Below are positions 43,039 to 52,242 of a stretch of 64,000 nucleotides of DNA, piece after piece. Location: assembly GCA_019420305.1 (NCBI GenBank), contig JAHZHL010000029.1, positions 124,001 to 188,000 of the forward strand, read 5' to 3'. The DNA comes from Bacillota bacterium (GTDB taxonomy: Bacteria; Bacillota; Clostridia; Peptostreptococcales; Anaerovoracaceae). The notes under the pieces were generated by a model that saw nothing but the letters and a program-made list of their open reading frames with translations, was not told the origin of the DNA and did not search any database. Within the stretch, counting starts at the first letter, position 1. Every line of letters begins with the position of its first letter. The position numbers and the translations under genes are program-made.

Positions 43039-44352
43039 TTACAAAACTTCCCAAGTGGCCACCAGATCCGCGCCGGTTCCCGCGATATTCTTTTGAATCA
43101 CCTGTCCCGGCCGCACAGGCCCTTTCACCCGAATGCGCTTTATCGCCCGCATGACCTGAAACAGTTCCGCTTTCTCAACAGGCCGGTCGGTTCGCACGGA
43201 AAGAACCGGAGTTTCCGCGCAGTCCGTTCCCACGACTGCGGTCAGCACCCTCCTGGGGCTTTCCAGTTCCTGGCGCGCAAAGGCTTCTCCCCTTTCGCAC
43301 TGGTTTCCGGACACGGAAAATGGATCCGTCTCCACCTGCAGAACGCAGCTTTTCGGACAAACGGTACAGATCATGTTCCCCCGACTTCCGGTCAGTTCCC
43401 GGGAAGCCGTCTTTTTCATCTGCGGCCGTGATACGGATTTTCCCAGGTATTCCGCGGCCCGCCGTCCGGTTTCTATGGCTTCTTCGGTTACATGATCCAC
43501 CAGATCGTGTACCACGTGGGCATTGCCGCAGACAAACAATCCCGGCTCCTGTTCCGGCACATACTCCCCGCACACCTCCAGTTCCGGGATCAGCCCGGTG
43601 GCCACCAGCAGGGTGTCACAGGGGATATATTCTTTTTGTTTCAGATCCGCTCTTCCGTCTTCTCCAATCGGCGCGACAGTAACGCCTTTCAGCCGCTCAT
43701 AGCCATGAGTGGAAGCCAGGGTCCATCCGTAGCGCAGAGGGATATCATAATCCTTTACGCACTGGACGATATTTCGAGCGAGCCCGGTCGCCTCCTGCCC
43801 CAGAATCAATTTCACCCGGATGCCTTCCAGCGTCATGCGCCGCGCCATAATCAGACCGATATCTCCTGACCCCAGAATCACCGCGCTTTTCCCCGGCAGG
43901 AAATTCCGCAGATTCATCATCAGCTGCGCGGAGCCCGCCGTAAAAATTCCCGCCGGACGGCTTCCCGGGATCCGCATCTGCGGCAGAGTCCGCTCTCTGC
44001 AGCCGGTAGCGATAATCACCGCGTCCGCCCGCAAATCGACCGCGCCGGTATCCGCGCTGACACACCGCGCCTGCCAGCCTTCCGCCCTTTTTCCGATGGA
44101 CAGTACGGTAGCGGCCGTCATCACCCGCACGCCTGCCTCAACGGTCTTTTCTTTCCACATCCAGGCGTATTCGCCTCCCGTATAATCCTCTCCGTAAAGC
44201 TGAGTGCCGAATCCGTTATGAATGCACTGGGGCAGAACCCCTCCCAGATACGGATGCCGCTCCAGCAGCAGCACCTCTTCCACACCCTGTTTTTTCGCGG
44301 AAACAGCCGCGGCCATTCCTGCCGGGCCTCCGCCGATTACAATCATCCTCAT
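43039..44352 (-). CDS. FAD-dependent NAD(P)H oxidoreductase fused to a DUF1667 Cys domain (HcnB-like)
   Basis: ATG at 44352 (behind GGGGAGG) opens with the FAD Rossmann motif MRMIVIGGGPAGMAAAVSAK, followed by the second nucleotide motif SAVILGSGDIGLIMARRM and FVCGNAHVVHDLVDH near residue 300. The C-terminal part, from about residue 330, is a DUF1667 domain with the Cys set CTVCPKSCVLQV and QCERGEAFA. In many Clostridia and Thermotogae the three parts of such glycerol-3-phosphate-type dehydrogenases are separate genes. Here HcnB-like and DUF1667 are fused. It overlaps the partner gene by 4 bp (ATGA). Confidence 0.87.
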   Translation of the reverse strand: MRMIVIGGGPAGMAAAVSAKKQGVEEVLLLERHPYLGGVLPQCIHNGFGTQLYGEDYTGGEYAWMWKEKTVEAGVRVMTAATVLSIGKRAEGWQARCVSADTGAVDLRADAVIIATGCRERTLPQMRIPGSRPAGIFTAGSAQLMMNLRNFLPGKSAVILGSGDIGLIMARRMTLEGIRVKLILGQEATGLARNIVQCVKDYDIPLRYGWTLASTHGYERLKGVTVAPIGEDGRADLKQKEYIPCDTLLVATGLIPELEVCGEYVPEQEPGLFVCGNAHVVHDLVDHVTEEAIETGRRAAEYLGKSVSRPQMKKTASRELTGSRGNMICTVCPKSCVLQVETDPFSVSGNQCERGEAFARQELESPRRVLTAVVGTDCAETPVLSVRTDRPVEKAELFQVMRAIKRIRVKGPVRPGQVIQKNIAGTGADLVATWEVL

Positions 44353-45788
44353 GGACGCAGCCTCCCCTTCACAATCGAGCTTCCCGATCCGCTCTTTAAA
44401 ATCTTTTCCGGCGGAACCTTCCATTCTCTGCTTAAAATATCAATAATCTGCGGCGTACAGAAGCCGCCCTGGCACCTGCCCATTCCGGTACGAAGCCTCT
44501 TTTTCAGTCCATTGATATTGTGAGGCGGAAGGGGCGCCTTCAATACGGAAAGAATATCTCCCTCCGTCACACCTTCGCATCGGCACACCGCGTTTCCATA
44601 AGACGGGTGTTCCGCCAGCATTTCCCGCTGCGTGGCCGGATCAGCCTTTAAAAACAACGGTTTCTCCCGGTAAACCGGCTGAAAATCCGGATTTGTTTCC
44701 TGGTTCAGACCCGCGTCCGACAGAAGCTTCACAATCTCCCGCGCCAGGTAGGGAGAAGCGGTCATGCCCGGATTTTTAATTCCCAGAGCGCTCACAAAAT
44801 TTCTGCCGCTCAGCCGCACCACAAAATCCTTTTCTTCCTTGGGCACATTTTCGATATTCGCCCGGATTCCGGCGAAAGCCGCGATTACCGTTCCCATATC
44901 CAGTCCCGGCAGGATCTTTTTCGCCACATGGGTAATGTGATCGATCCCCTCTTGCGAAGTTTCGGTTCGTTCATACCCCCGAACCGGGTAGGATGTCGGA
45001 CCGGCCAGCATATTGCCGTCCACCGTCGGCGCCAGCAGCGTTCCCTTTTCATCGTGTTCCTGTGCCTGATAAATTACATGGCGGATAGGCGATGGGCAGT
45101 CAAACACCAGATATTCTCCCCGTTTCGGCTTGATAACCAGATCCCGCGGCCTTACAAAACGCTCCAGATCCGCCGCCCCCTCTCCGGACGTATTGATAAC
45201 ATAATCTGCCAGAACCTCTCCCCGGCTGGTATGAATCCGGTACGCCCCCGCGCTCTCTTCGATCTGCTCCACTTCCGTATCAAAACGGAACTGCGCGCCG
45301 TTTTCCGCCGCGTTGTACGCGGCATGCAGCACCAGTTTGAAGGGGGAAACAATTCCCGTAGTCGGCGCGTACATAGCCGCGATCACATCCCGGGAAAGCC
45401 GCGGCTCCATCTTCCGCGCTTCCTCGCCGCTAATCATTTTCATATCCGGAACGCCATTTTTGCGCCCCTTTTTCATTTTTTCCTCAATACTTTCGATTCC
45501 CTCCTGGTGGAACGCCACAAACAGAGAACCGGTGTACTCCATCGGCACGTCCAGTTCCCGACACAAATCGTTGTGCATCCGATTTCCCCGCGCGCAGGAA
45601 ATTCCCTTCAGACTGCCGCCCCGGGGATGGAATCCCGCGTACAGCACGCCGGAATTGGCCTTTGTCGCCCCTTCCCCCAGATCCGACTCTTTATCCAGAA
45701 CCAGCACGTCCAGCTTATAACGCGTCAGTTCTCTGGCAGTGAGGCACCCGAGAATACCCGCGCCGATAATCACCACATCATACTTCAT
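44349..45788 (-). CDS. FAD-dependent dehydrogenase (GlpA-like) with C-terminal BFD-like [2Fe-2S] domain
   Basis: The 479-residue protein begins with the FAD motif VVIIGAGILGCLTARELTR and a DAO domain (SGVLYAGFHPR, FAGIRANIEN), as in anaerobic glycerol-3-phosphate dehydrogenase GlpA or 2-hydroxy-acid oxidases. Its last 90 residues form a BFD-like domain with four Cys (CRCEG and CQGGFCTPQI). With the downstream oxidoreductase it would oxidise a small hydroxy compound and pass electrons to NAD(P) or a carrier. Glycerol-3-phosphate is the likely but unproven substrate; no glpK or glpF is nearby. Confidence 0.85.
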   Translation of the reverse strand: MKYDVVIIGAGILGCLTARELTRYKLDVLVLDKESDLGEGATKANSGVLYAGFHPRGGSLKGISCARGNRMHNDLCRELDVPMEYTGSLFVAFHQEGIESIEEKMKKGRKNGVPDMKMISGEEARKMEPRLSRDVIAAMYAPTTGIVSPFKLVLHAAYNAAENGAQFRFDTEVEQIEESAGAYRIHTSRGEVLADYVINTSGEGAADLERFVRPRDLVIKPKRGEYLVFDCPSPIRHVIYQAQEHDEKGTLLAPTVDGNMLAGPTSYPVRGYERTETSQEGIDHITHVAKKILPGLDMGTVIAAFAGIRANIENVPKEEKDFVVRLSGRNFVSALGIKNPGMTASPYLAREIVKLLSDAGLNQETNPDFQPVYREKPLFLKADPATQREMLAEHPSYGNAVCRCEGVTEGDILSVLKAPLPPHNINGLKKRLRTGMGRCQGGFCTPQIIDILSREWKVPPEKILKSGSGSSIVKGRLRP

Positions 45789-45837
45789 CTTTTACACCTT
45801 TGCTTTTTATGTATCCGTTTTCCTGTAGACTTCCCTC

Positions 45838-46004
45838 TTGTATCCACTCAGGCCTTTTTTCCCTAGATGGATACAAAACTTGCGGCTTTCAGACGCTCAG
45901 AATACAGCAATCTCCCGAAAATCTCCCAAATCCGCGGACACGCCCAGCGCAACCGGGAAACTTTTGTATCCACCTGCATGAAATCCTCCTGCCTGGATAC
46001 AAAA
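45838..46004. repeat. Repeat element B: two TTGTATCC/GGATACAA hairpins, 165 bp
   Basis: Hairpins at 45838-45876 and 45964-46002 (39 bp each, 8-bp core arms; the second extends to 11 bp, 45962-45972 with 45994-46004) are separated by 87 bp, the same geometry as element A at 20792-20956. An extra half-site ATGTATCC lies at 45809-45816. It fills most of the 240-bp gap between two minus-strand genes. I see no other gene there. Confidence 0.85.
45863..45979 (-). other. 38-codon small frame in repeat element B
   Basis: ATG at 45979 has AGGAGG five bases upstream, both inside the loop of one hairpin. The frame (MQVDTKVSRL... ending FVSI) stops with TAG in the other hairpin. The peptide has no recognised domain. 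Element A has a start at nearly the same place but in another phase, so the coding role is doubtful. Confidence 0.25.
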
Positions 46005-46027
46005 CAGAAAAAATCCCTGTCTTTTTG

Positions 46028-47953
46028 TCATTTTCCCGCGTTTCGCCTGCTCTCCCACAGGCCTCGCAGCCCCATGGCCACCGCGGCGGACGCCAGGACG
46101 CCCGCGACTACGATCAGGTATATCGGGTCCGTTTCCTTTCGCACGTCATTACTGAAGGTCGCGTTGTTCTCGCTGCGTTTCAACAGCCGGTTCAGCGGAT
46201 CTCGAAAGACTTCTTTCTTCTTTTTATCCTCTTGCAGCTGATTCTGCTTATTGTCCGAATCGTCATCGTTTTTCCGCGCCATCAGAGCCGCCAGCCGCTC
46301 GCCTCTGGCCTCCGCCTTTTCCGCCTCCGTCGCGGTGCTTCCCGCCATAACAAAGGCTTTCAGGGTATCGGTTTTGAAAATCTGGGTTCCGTTGGACTTG
46401 ACCGAATTCATCTCAGTCAACTTTCCTCCCGAACCCACCGAATAGACGGTGCTGCTCTTCTGGCTGATATCATCGTCAATGGGCATCTGCACTTCCACAT
46501 TCTTAGTAGGCTGGATTTTCCGATCTCCCTGGTAAAACTGAATCCGGTAAAAAATCGCCTCCGTTTCCTTTTTCGAAAGATTCTTTTCCATGGACTGATA
46601 ATCATCGGTCTCTTCCCCCATGCGCCGCACGAACAGCTCGGCGTCAGCCGGCAGAGAATCCACCGGCGCGATGACATAGATGCCGGTCACCTTATCGTAA
46701 AACACCAGCTGTTCCTCCTGCACCAGAGAAGCCTTTACCTCGATCATCGCTTCTTCCAGAGCGTCCACCTGATTGTTAATCTCATTCTGGGGCGTATAGA
46801 AATCCATTTCCTTTGCTGCGTTGATTTCTTCTCCCAGATTTTCCACCTCAATGCGGCCGTACTGTCCCTCATTGATTCCCACGTTGTCCCTGACCCGGTT
46901 ATAGAGTGCCTGCGCTTCCTTCAGCTTTTCCTTAAGTTTGGAAATATCCGCCTTTTCCGGCTTGTCGCTTTTCGCCTTTTCCAGCATATCCTTCAGCTCG
47001 TCCACCATACGTTTGATCTGTTCGTCTGCCTCGTCCTGAATCAGAAACTTTACCTCTTTCTCCGCCTTTTCGTTCAGATCTTCCAGCAGAAGTTTCAGCT
47101 GACGGATATTGGAACGCCGGTATTTCCCGTTTTTCAGATCCTGATCCGTAACCGAGTCCAGGAAGGACTGGGCGCTGTTCGCCGCTTTTTCCCACTTGCT
47201 CAAATCCGCGTAGGTCTGTACGGAAAAACGCATCGGCACCCGGTTGACCACATAGCCCTTTCCGTTTTCCTTTTTGTGCCAGCTGGAAATGAACTCGTAT
47301 TCCTCGTCCTTCTGCGCGTTATACCGTGCTTTTTCCTCAGAGGTCAGCCCTTCCGAGGTCTGCTGGATATAACCGGTGGTGTTTCCGTCCTCGTCCTCAG
47401 CCAGCACCAGCGTGATCCCGTTGTTAGCCTGCATACCCCGCAGAAAACCGAATTCATACTTTGAACCGGACTCCAGTTCAAACCCTTCGATTGTAAACTG
47501 ATAGCAGGTGCCGTTTCCTGAAGGATCTACCTTATCTCCCCGTCCCGCCGGTGTTTTGACATAGTCGTTGAAATTCCGGATCCGCTCGCCGTCTTTCCAC
47601 GCCGCCAGATACAGCTTTCCATAGGAGATCCAGTCCGACTTTTCCGGCCACGGATTCCGATCCGTCATAGCGTAAAAGGTATAGGTGCCTCCCCCGTCTG
47701 GTTCTGCTTCCAGGTAGTCCACGCCGTTTTCCACGCCCGTATATTTCACCACCGGCCCGCTGTTGTTAAACCGGCTGTTGAGCCAGTGACGACCCTTGTT
47801 TGTATCCACCAGATATCCTCTGGGCGTGAAGGGGTTCCTCCCGGAACCGCTGCTTCCGAACTCCCAGGTGATGGCGCTGGAAACGGTCGTTGACAATCCC
47901 AGCGCCAGAACGACGATTAAAATGGTACTGATTATTCTGGAAAACTTTCGCAT
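46028..47953 (-). CDS. Secreted, C-terminally membrane-anchored coiled-coil surface protein
   Basis: The protein begins with a signal peptide (MRKFSRIISTILIVVLALGLSTTVSSA). A beta-rich part to about residue 200 comes next, then a helical segment (residues 250-380, with KEVKFLIQDEADEQIKRMV and ISKLKEKLKEAQALYNRV). A charged tail and a final membrane helix with a basic end (VLASAAVAMGLRGLWESRRN) follow. No LPxTG motif is seen. I chose ATG at 47953 because GGAGGG lies 5 bp upstream; 641 residues. I do not recognise the family. It is divergent from the Ig-like surface protein gene, with 49 bp between starts, and lies next to the importer operon. Confidence 0.7.
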   Translation of the reverse strand: MRKFSRIISTILIVVLALGLSTTVSSAITWEFGSSGSGRNPFTPRGYLVDTNKGRHWLNSRFNNSGPVVKYTGVENGVDYLEAEPDGGGTYTFYAMTDRNPWPEKSDWISYGKLYLAAWKDGERIRNFNDYVKTPAGRGDKVDPSGNGTCYQFTIEGFELESGSKYEFGFLRGMQANNGITLVLAEDEDGNTTGYIQQTSEGLTSEEKARYNAQKDEEYEFISSWHKKENGKGYVVNRVPMRFSVQTYADLSKWEKAANSAQSFLDSVTDQDLKNGKYRRSNIRQLKLLLEDLNEKAEKEVKFLIQDEADEQIKRMVDELKDMLEKAKSDKPEKADISKLKEKLKEAQALYNRVRDNVGINEGQYGRIEVENLGEEINAAKEMDFYTPQNEINNQVDALEEAMIEVKASLVQEEQLVFYDKVTGIYVIAPVDSLPADAELFVRRMGEETDDYQSMEKNLSKKETEAIFYRIQFYQGDRKIQPTKNVEVQMPIDDDISQKSSTVYSVGSGGKLTEMNSVKSNGTQIFKTDTLKAFVMAGSTATEAEKAEARGERLAALMARKNDDDSDNKQNQLQEDKKKKEVFRDPLNRLLKRSENNATFSNDVRKETDPIYLIVVAGVLASAAVAMGLRGLWESRRNAGK

Positions 47954-48002
47954 TTTTCCCTCCATATATGTTAAGATAGTTCCTGAGAAAGGAGTTTTTA
48001 CT

Positions 48003-48713
48003 ATGTTAAAAAGCAAACGAACTTATGCGGTATGCTTTCTCTCCCTCCTTCTCCTGCTTTTGACCGCAGTTCCGTCCTTTGCTGAGGGCGGCGACGGTAC
48101 TGGAGGCGGAAACGGAGAAAACAAAGACATTCCGCTTACGCTGGAACGCGCTTCCATCGCGAACGGTCAGAAAGACGTCGCGGTCAACGAAACCATCCAG
48201 CTCAATTTTAACAAAAATATCTGTAATGTAACAGTCCTGGCCAACAACAAAAAGTGCTTTCACCTGACGGATGCGGACGGAAAAGCCGAGGCCATCCGGC
48301 TCATCTTCCCCGACAATCAGGTTCAGAAAGATTACCGCCATGAAGTGTTCATCCAGCCTGCGGAGGATCTGTCCCCAAACACCACCTACCGGTTAAGCGT
48401 GGATCGCACACTGCAGGCGAAAAACGGAACCACAATCGACAACGCCTATGTGCTCACCTTTACCACCGGGACGCGGCGAACTGCGGAGGAAAATAAAATC
48501 CTCACAAAACTCGGAGATTTTGTCGTCACCTACGAAACCGCCTACAGCGAAACAGCCGACTCGGTTCCAGTCAACAAATCCGGGCTGGACGACGTCTCCC
48601 AGGCGCAGGGGCCGGACACCGGATCCATCGCCAGAATCGCGGCGATCCTCCTGATCCTGTGCGTCGTCGCTTTCACCGTTGTCTTCCTCGTACTCAGACG
48701 TAGAAGAAAATAA
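48003..48713 (+). CDS. Membrane-anchored surface protein with an SbsA-type Ig-like domain
   Basis: Starting at ATG 48003 (after AAAGGAG), the protein of 236 residues has a signal peptide (SLLLLLLTAVPSFAEGG) and a Gly-rich linker. An Ig-like (Big_5/SbsA) domain follows with NETIQLNFNKNI and NTTYRLSVDRTLQAKNG...FTTG, then a C-terminal helix with a basic end (VVFLVLRRRRK). Such domains make extracellular stalks or ligand-binding modules. A similar Ig-like region recurs in the secreted protein at 58430-59917. Its last 20 bp overlap the convergent transglutaminase-like gene. Confidence 0.78.
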   Translation: MLKSKRTYAVCFLSLLLLLLTAVPSFAEGGDGTGGGNGENKDIPLTLERASIANGQKDVAVNETIQLNFNKNICNVTVLANNKKCFHLTDADGKAEAIRLIFPDNQVQKDYRHEVFIQPAEDLSPNTTYRLSVDRTLQAKNGTTIDNAYVLTFTTGTRRTAEENKILTKLGDFVVTYETAYSETADSVPVNKSGLDDVSQAQGPDTGSIARIAAILLILCVVAFTVVFLVLRRRRK

Positions 48714-51078
48714 ACTTCATCAGGAATTTTTTCCCGGTCTTTTGTCCGGAATAAATATGGCTCCCTGCTGTTATCACGTAGCGGGCCATTTTTTTATGCT
48801 CTTCTTCCGTCAGATGTTCCTTTCCGAAACGGACTTTATTGACCATGCGCAGGAATTCCGCGAAGGTCGTCTCTGTCGCCCCGTCATAGGCAGCCGCGAT
48901 TTCCTCCAGACGGTCATACGGGTTTTCCGGAACCGGATGCCGATCAAAGGCCATCAGCCTGCAGGCGTACCGGTACATCGCGTAGACCTGCGCGTCGGTA
49001 CAGACGGCGCCAAAGGAAGCAAGCATCCTGTGAAGCCGATATCTTCCGATAAGTTCATACGCCGCGATCAGAAGAATTACAAGCGCCAGAATCAGCCAGA
49101 TCGGATTCAGCGGGTCTTTCTCCTCTTCCTGCTTTTCCTCCGGCTGGTTGTCCTCCGGAGCTTCATCCTGATAGCTCTCTTTGTTCTGCTCTTTTATTTT
49201 TTCATCGTCTTCCTTTTCCTGGATCTGCTGCTTTTCCATATCAAAGAATCCGGGAACCACCTCCACCGGGAACCAGCCGATTTCATCGATATAGATCTCC
49301 ACCCAACTGTGCGCCAGCGAGTCCGGAACATCCATAGTCACATCGCTCATCTCTGTATAGAGCATCACCCAGTCCGGCGATACATAGTACCCTTCCGCAT
49401 ATCTGGCCGGGATCCCCGCCTTCCGGAACATCAGCGCCGCCGCAGTCGCAAAATGCATGTCGTTTCCACTTCGGCTCTCATCCATAAACCAGGTCAGTTC
49501 ATCCTGTCCGTCCGGCGCTTTCTTCTGTTCGATATCGTAAGTAAACTCCTCTTCAAAAAGTTTTCGGATGTAGTGCAGGGTATAATCAATGGTCTTTCCC
49601 GCGCACGTTTCAATTCCGCTGGTACCGATGGCTCTGGAGGCCTCATCAGAAACGTACAGATACGTATCATAAACGTATCTCCGGTACACCGCCTCCGCGT
49701 CCGAGTACTCCTGCCAGTCCGAACTTTCCTTTACTTCCGTGAGCCATTTCGCGAGCCCCGCCTCATCATAATCTTCGAATCGCGATAAAAATGCCGTAAA
49801 GGTGTACTCCCGCTGTCCGGTCAGCCCTTTCGTAAACGCGCCGTAGTCCTTTTCATAGTATACCTCGTCCGGCAAAGTATCCCCGCTCAGAGCCGCTTCA
49901 TAAGGCAGGTACATATATTTGCTGTTTCCATTGACATTTTCCACATCTACGGAAACATAGTCATAGTCCTTTGACATACGGTACAGACGTTCCTGCTGCA
50001 TCCAGGGATAAAAGTTCTGCTGAGCCAGCCATTCGGTAATGCCCGTGTATTCCCCGGAATAGGCGCCATCCATCGCTTCGCTCCATCGTCCGTTTTCAAA
50101 GTTTCCGCCCACGAAGCCTCTCAGATGCATGGCCTGAGGCATCTGCATACGCAGTGTCAGCACCGTGCTCTCTGTGAAACGCAAGGGGTGGGTGCGGGTC
50201 AGATCCCCTCTGCTCAGCTCCTCAATTTCCGCCCCGTTCAGCTTGTCATAGCGCAGATGCTCTTCCGCCTCTAAAATGGCGGACTTCATCTCGTCCACAC
50301 GTTCCGGCGGCCGATAATCTTCGCCGGAAAACGCCAGCACATATCCCAAAAGCAGCACCAGCGTAATTCCCAGAAACAGATAGGGCAGTGAGGAATTGCG
50401 CGGATTCTGTATAAAAATCGGCGCATTCTTCCTTTTGCTGATCGGTCTTGCTACTGCCGACAGTACCAGAAGTCCGGTCCAGGACAGAAGCAGCAGGATC
50501 AGCAGCCATACCGATGGCCGCGCCTTCAGGCAGAGGCCCGTCATCACGGGAAGCGCAGTCAGCACAAACCCCAGCAACGGTTCCTTGTGATAGACGCTGT
50601 AAACAATTCCCATCGAAGCCAGCAGCATAACGGGAATCATCGCAAGAAACACATCCCTACTCCAGTCCACTGTATCTCCGACCACTTCAAAGGGAATCCA
50701 CCCCGTATTCATCTGCTGATTGAGAATTTCAATGACAATATTAGCCATAACCAGAATCCCGTTCCAGACCGATTCATAGGCCAGCACAAAAAAGAGCGCG
50801 GTCAGCAGGAATACGTAAAATACGAGAAACCGCCCCAAAAACGGATTCCAGCACAGAAAATAAAGGCCGATTGGAAGTCCCGCGATCAGCAGCGCACTGA
50901 TCAGTGGATCCACCGGATTGGGAAACATGGAAAAATAGGTATACCAGCATCCCACCGACAGTGCCACAGCCAGAAGAAGCTCAAAGAGAATCCTTCTGCC
51001 CGGCCCGTGACCGTCCGCCTCTGTGACCTGAACCAGATCCATAGTTGTCTGCATTTGTCTCTGCTTTTTTAAAATCAT
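48694..51078 (-). CDS. Transglutaminase-like membrane protein with the catalytic Cys replaced by Asp
   Basis: The 794-residue protein has an N-terminal block of about six membrane helices (residues 30-235), an extracellular transglutaminase-core domain (about residues 500-610) and one further membrane helix near residue 660. Members of this TgpA/DUF3488 type usually have GxC-x-x-F-A at the active site. Here the site reads SGNDMHFATAAALMFRKAGIPARY, with Asp540 in the Cys position, while the His (AHSWVEIY) is kept. The third residue (WFPVEVV) is Glu rather than Asp. It probably lacks Cys-based activity. It is the last gene of the MoxR-DUF58-transglutaminase module. Confidence 0.87.
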   Translation of the reverse strand: MILKKQRQMQTTMDLVQVTEADGHGPGRRILFELLLAVALSVGCWYTYFSMFPNPVDPLISALLIAGLPIGLYFLCWNPFLGRFLVFYVFLLTALFFVLAYESVWNGILVMANIVIEILNQQMNTGWIPFEVVGDTVDWSRDVFLAMIPVMLLASMGIVYSVYHKEPLLGFVLTALPVMTGLCLKARPSVWLLILLLLSWTGLLVLSAVARPISKRKNAPIFIQNPRNSSLPYLFLGITLVLLLGYVLAFSGEDYRPPERVDEMKSAILEAEEHLRYDKLNGAEIEELSRGDLTRTHPLRFTESTVLTLRMQMPQAMHLRGFVGGNFENGRWSEAMDGAYSGEYTGITEWLAQQNFYPWMQQERLYRMSKDYDYVSVDVENVNGNSKYMYLPYEAALSGDTLPDEVYYEKDYGAFTKGLTGQREYTFTAFLSRFEDYDEAGLAKWLTEVKESSDWQEYSDAEAVYRRYVYDTYLYVSDEASRAIGTSGIETCAGKTIDYTLHYIRKLFEEEFTYDIEQKKAPDGQDELTWFMDESRSGNDMHFATAAALMFRKAGIPARYAEGYYVSPDWVMLYTEMSDVTMDVPDSLAHSWVEIYIDEIGWFPVEVVPGFFDMEKQQIQEKEDDEKIKEQNKESYQDEAPEDNQPEEKQEEEKDPLNPIWLILALVILLIAAYELIGRYRLHRMLASFGAVCTDAQVYAMYRYACRLMAFDRHPVPENPYDRLEEIAAAYDGATETTFAEFLRMVNKVRFGKEHLTEEEHKKMARYVITAGSHIYSGQKTGKKFLMKFIFFYV

Positions 51079-51081
51079 ATT

Positions 51082-52242
51082 CTATACCATAATCTCCGGG
51101 ATGCCTTCCTTCGCCTCTCTGACGGAAACCGGAATCACATCGATCAGCTGTTCTGCCTCATCCCGTCTCGTTTCTTCTTCCTCATCATAAACCAAAATCG
51201 TCCGCATCACCTGATCCACTTCCAGTTCCGCGATTTTATCCATATCCGGACGGGAAGCGATATAAAGCAGGGTACTTTTCTTTCCACGGTAACCACTGGC
51301 GGCGTAGTACTCCAGAGCCGCCGCGTTTTTCTCGGAAACATAGGACGCCAACACCTGTGCTGTCACGATTTCCAGATCCTCAAAATGATCCAGTTCCCTC
51401 ACATGAAACGCTCCTGTTCCCGCGTCGAACCAGCCGAGATTGTGATTGATCCCGCTTTCCAGCAGGGCGCGGGACAGGGAAAGATACAGTTCCACCACCG
51501 TGTCCACGATCTCTTCCTCCGCCGCCGTCAGTTCCATCAGAAGAAATACGGAATAATTCAGCGGCAGGCTGAATTCCCGCAGCATGGTCTTATCCAGCTT
51601 TGAAGACAGTTTCCAGTGGATCTTCCGCACTTCGTCCCCGGGCACGTATTCCCGGAGGGAAAAGATTTCACTGACATCCTGACCCGGCTTTTCCGGCGCA
51701 TACCTTCTTCCGTCTCCGGTAGTCTCAATGGGCTTTTCCATATACACGACCGCTTCCCGCATATCCGGATAGATAACGGTGGATTGCTCCGGCAAGTCCG
51801 CCTTGCGGAAAGCGAACAGGCCAAAAGCGTCAAAGACCCGGATTTTCTTCACCTGGATCAGTACGGTTCCCACTTTGCTGTTTTGCATCGAAAGCCGGGC
51901 GGTCGCCGTTTTCCTTCCTCCCGCAGTCGTGCTGACCCGTTTTTCTTTTCTGGATCCGGTCATCTGATTTTCCATGTCGACCCGGAACGTCACCCGCGCT
52001 GCCGGGAAAAAGCTGGAATTTCGAATCGTACAGGTAATCTCCGCTTCCTCCTTGGTCGCCGAAGCAGGAACCTCTATCCGGATAGTCAGCCCTTTCCGCG
52101 AAAACAGCATCAGCGCCAGGGAAATCAGCGGAAGCAGCACGCACAGCCCCAACAAAGTCGCCGTATACCAGGTGTTCGTAAAGATATAGATGCCTGCCAT
52201 AATCAGCAGCAGCAGACCGAAAAACACTCTGTTCCGCAGCAT
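51082..52242 (-). CDS. DUF58 domain protein
   Basis: The 386-residue protein has two N-terminal membrane helices (residues 5-50), a beta-rich middle and the DUF58 core with the hallmark REYVPGDEVRKIHWKLSSK near residue 200. A VWA-like part follows. DUF58 proteins pair with MoxR ATPases and transglutaminase-like membrane proteins; the module's function is not settled. It begins where the MoxR stop ends (1-bp overlap). Confidence 0.88.
   Translation of the reverse strand: MLRNRVFFGLLLLIMAGIYIFTNTWYTATLLGLCVLLPLISLALMLFSRKGLTIRIEVPASATKEEAEITCTIRNSSFFPAARVTFRVDMENQMTGSRKEKRVSTTAGGRKTATARLSMQNSKVGTVLIQVKKIRVFDAFGLFAFRKADLPEQSTVIYPDMREAVVYMEKPIETTGDGRRYAPEKPGQDVSEIFSLREYVPGDEVRKIHWKLSSKLDKTMLREFSLPLNYSVFLLMELTAAEEEIVDTVVELYLSLSRALLESGINHNLGWFDAGTGAFHVRELDHFEDLEIVTAQVLASYVSEKNAAALEYYAASGYRGKKSTLLYIASRPDMDKIAELEVDQVMRTILVYDEEEETRRDEAEQLIDVIPVSVREAKEGIPEIMV

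Noticed and set aside
45800..47464. 554-codon open frame on the plus strand
   Set aside because: It is antisense to the coiled-coil surface protein and crosses repeat element B; its sequence shows no domain and is low in acidic residues, as antisense frames are.
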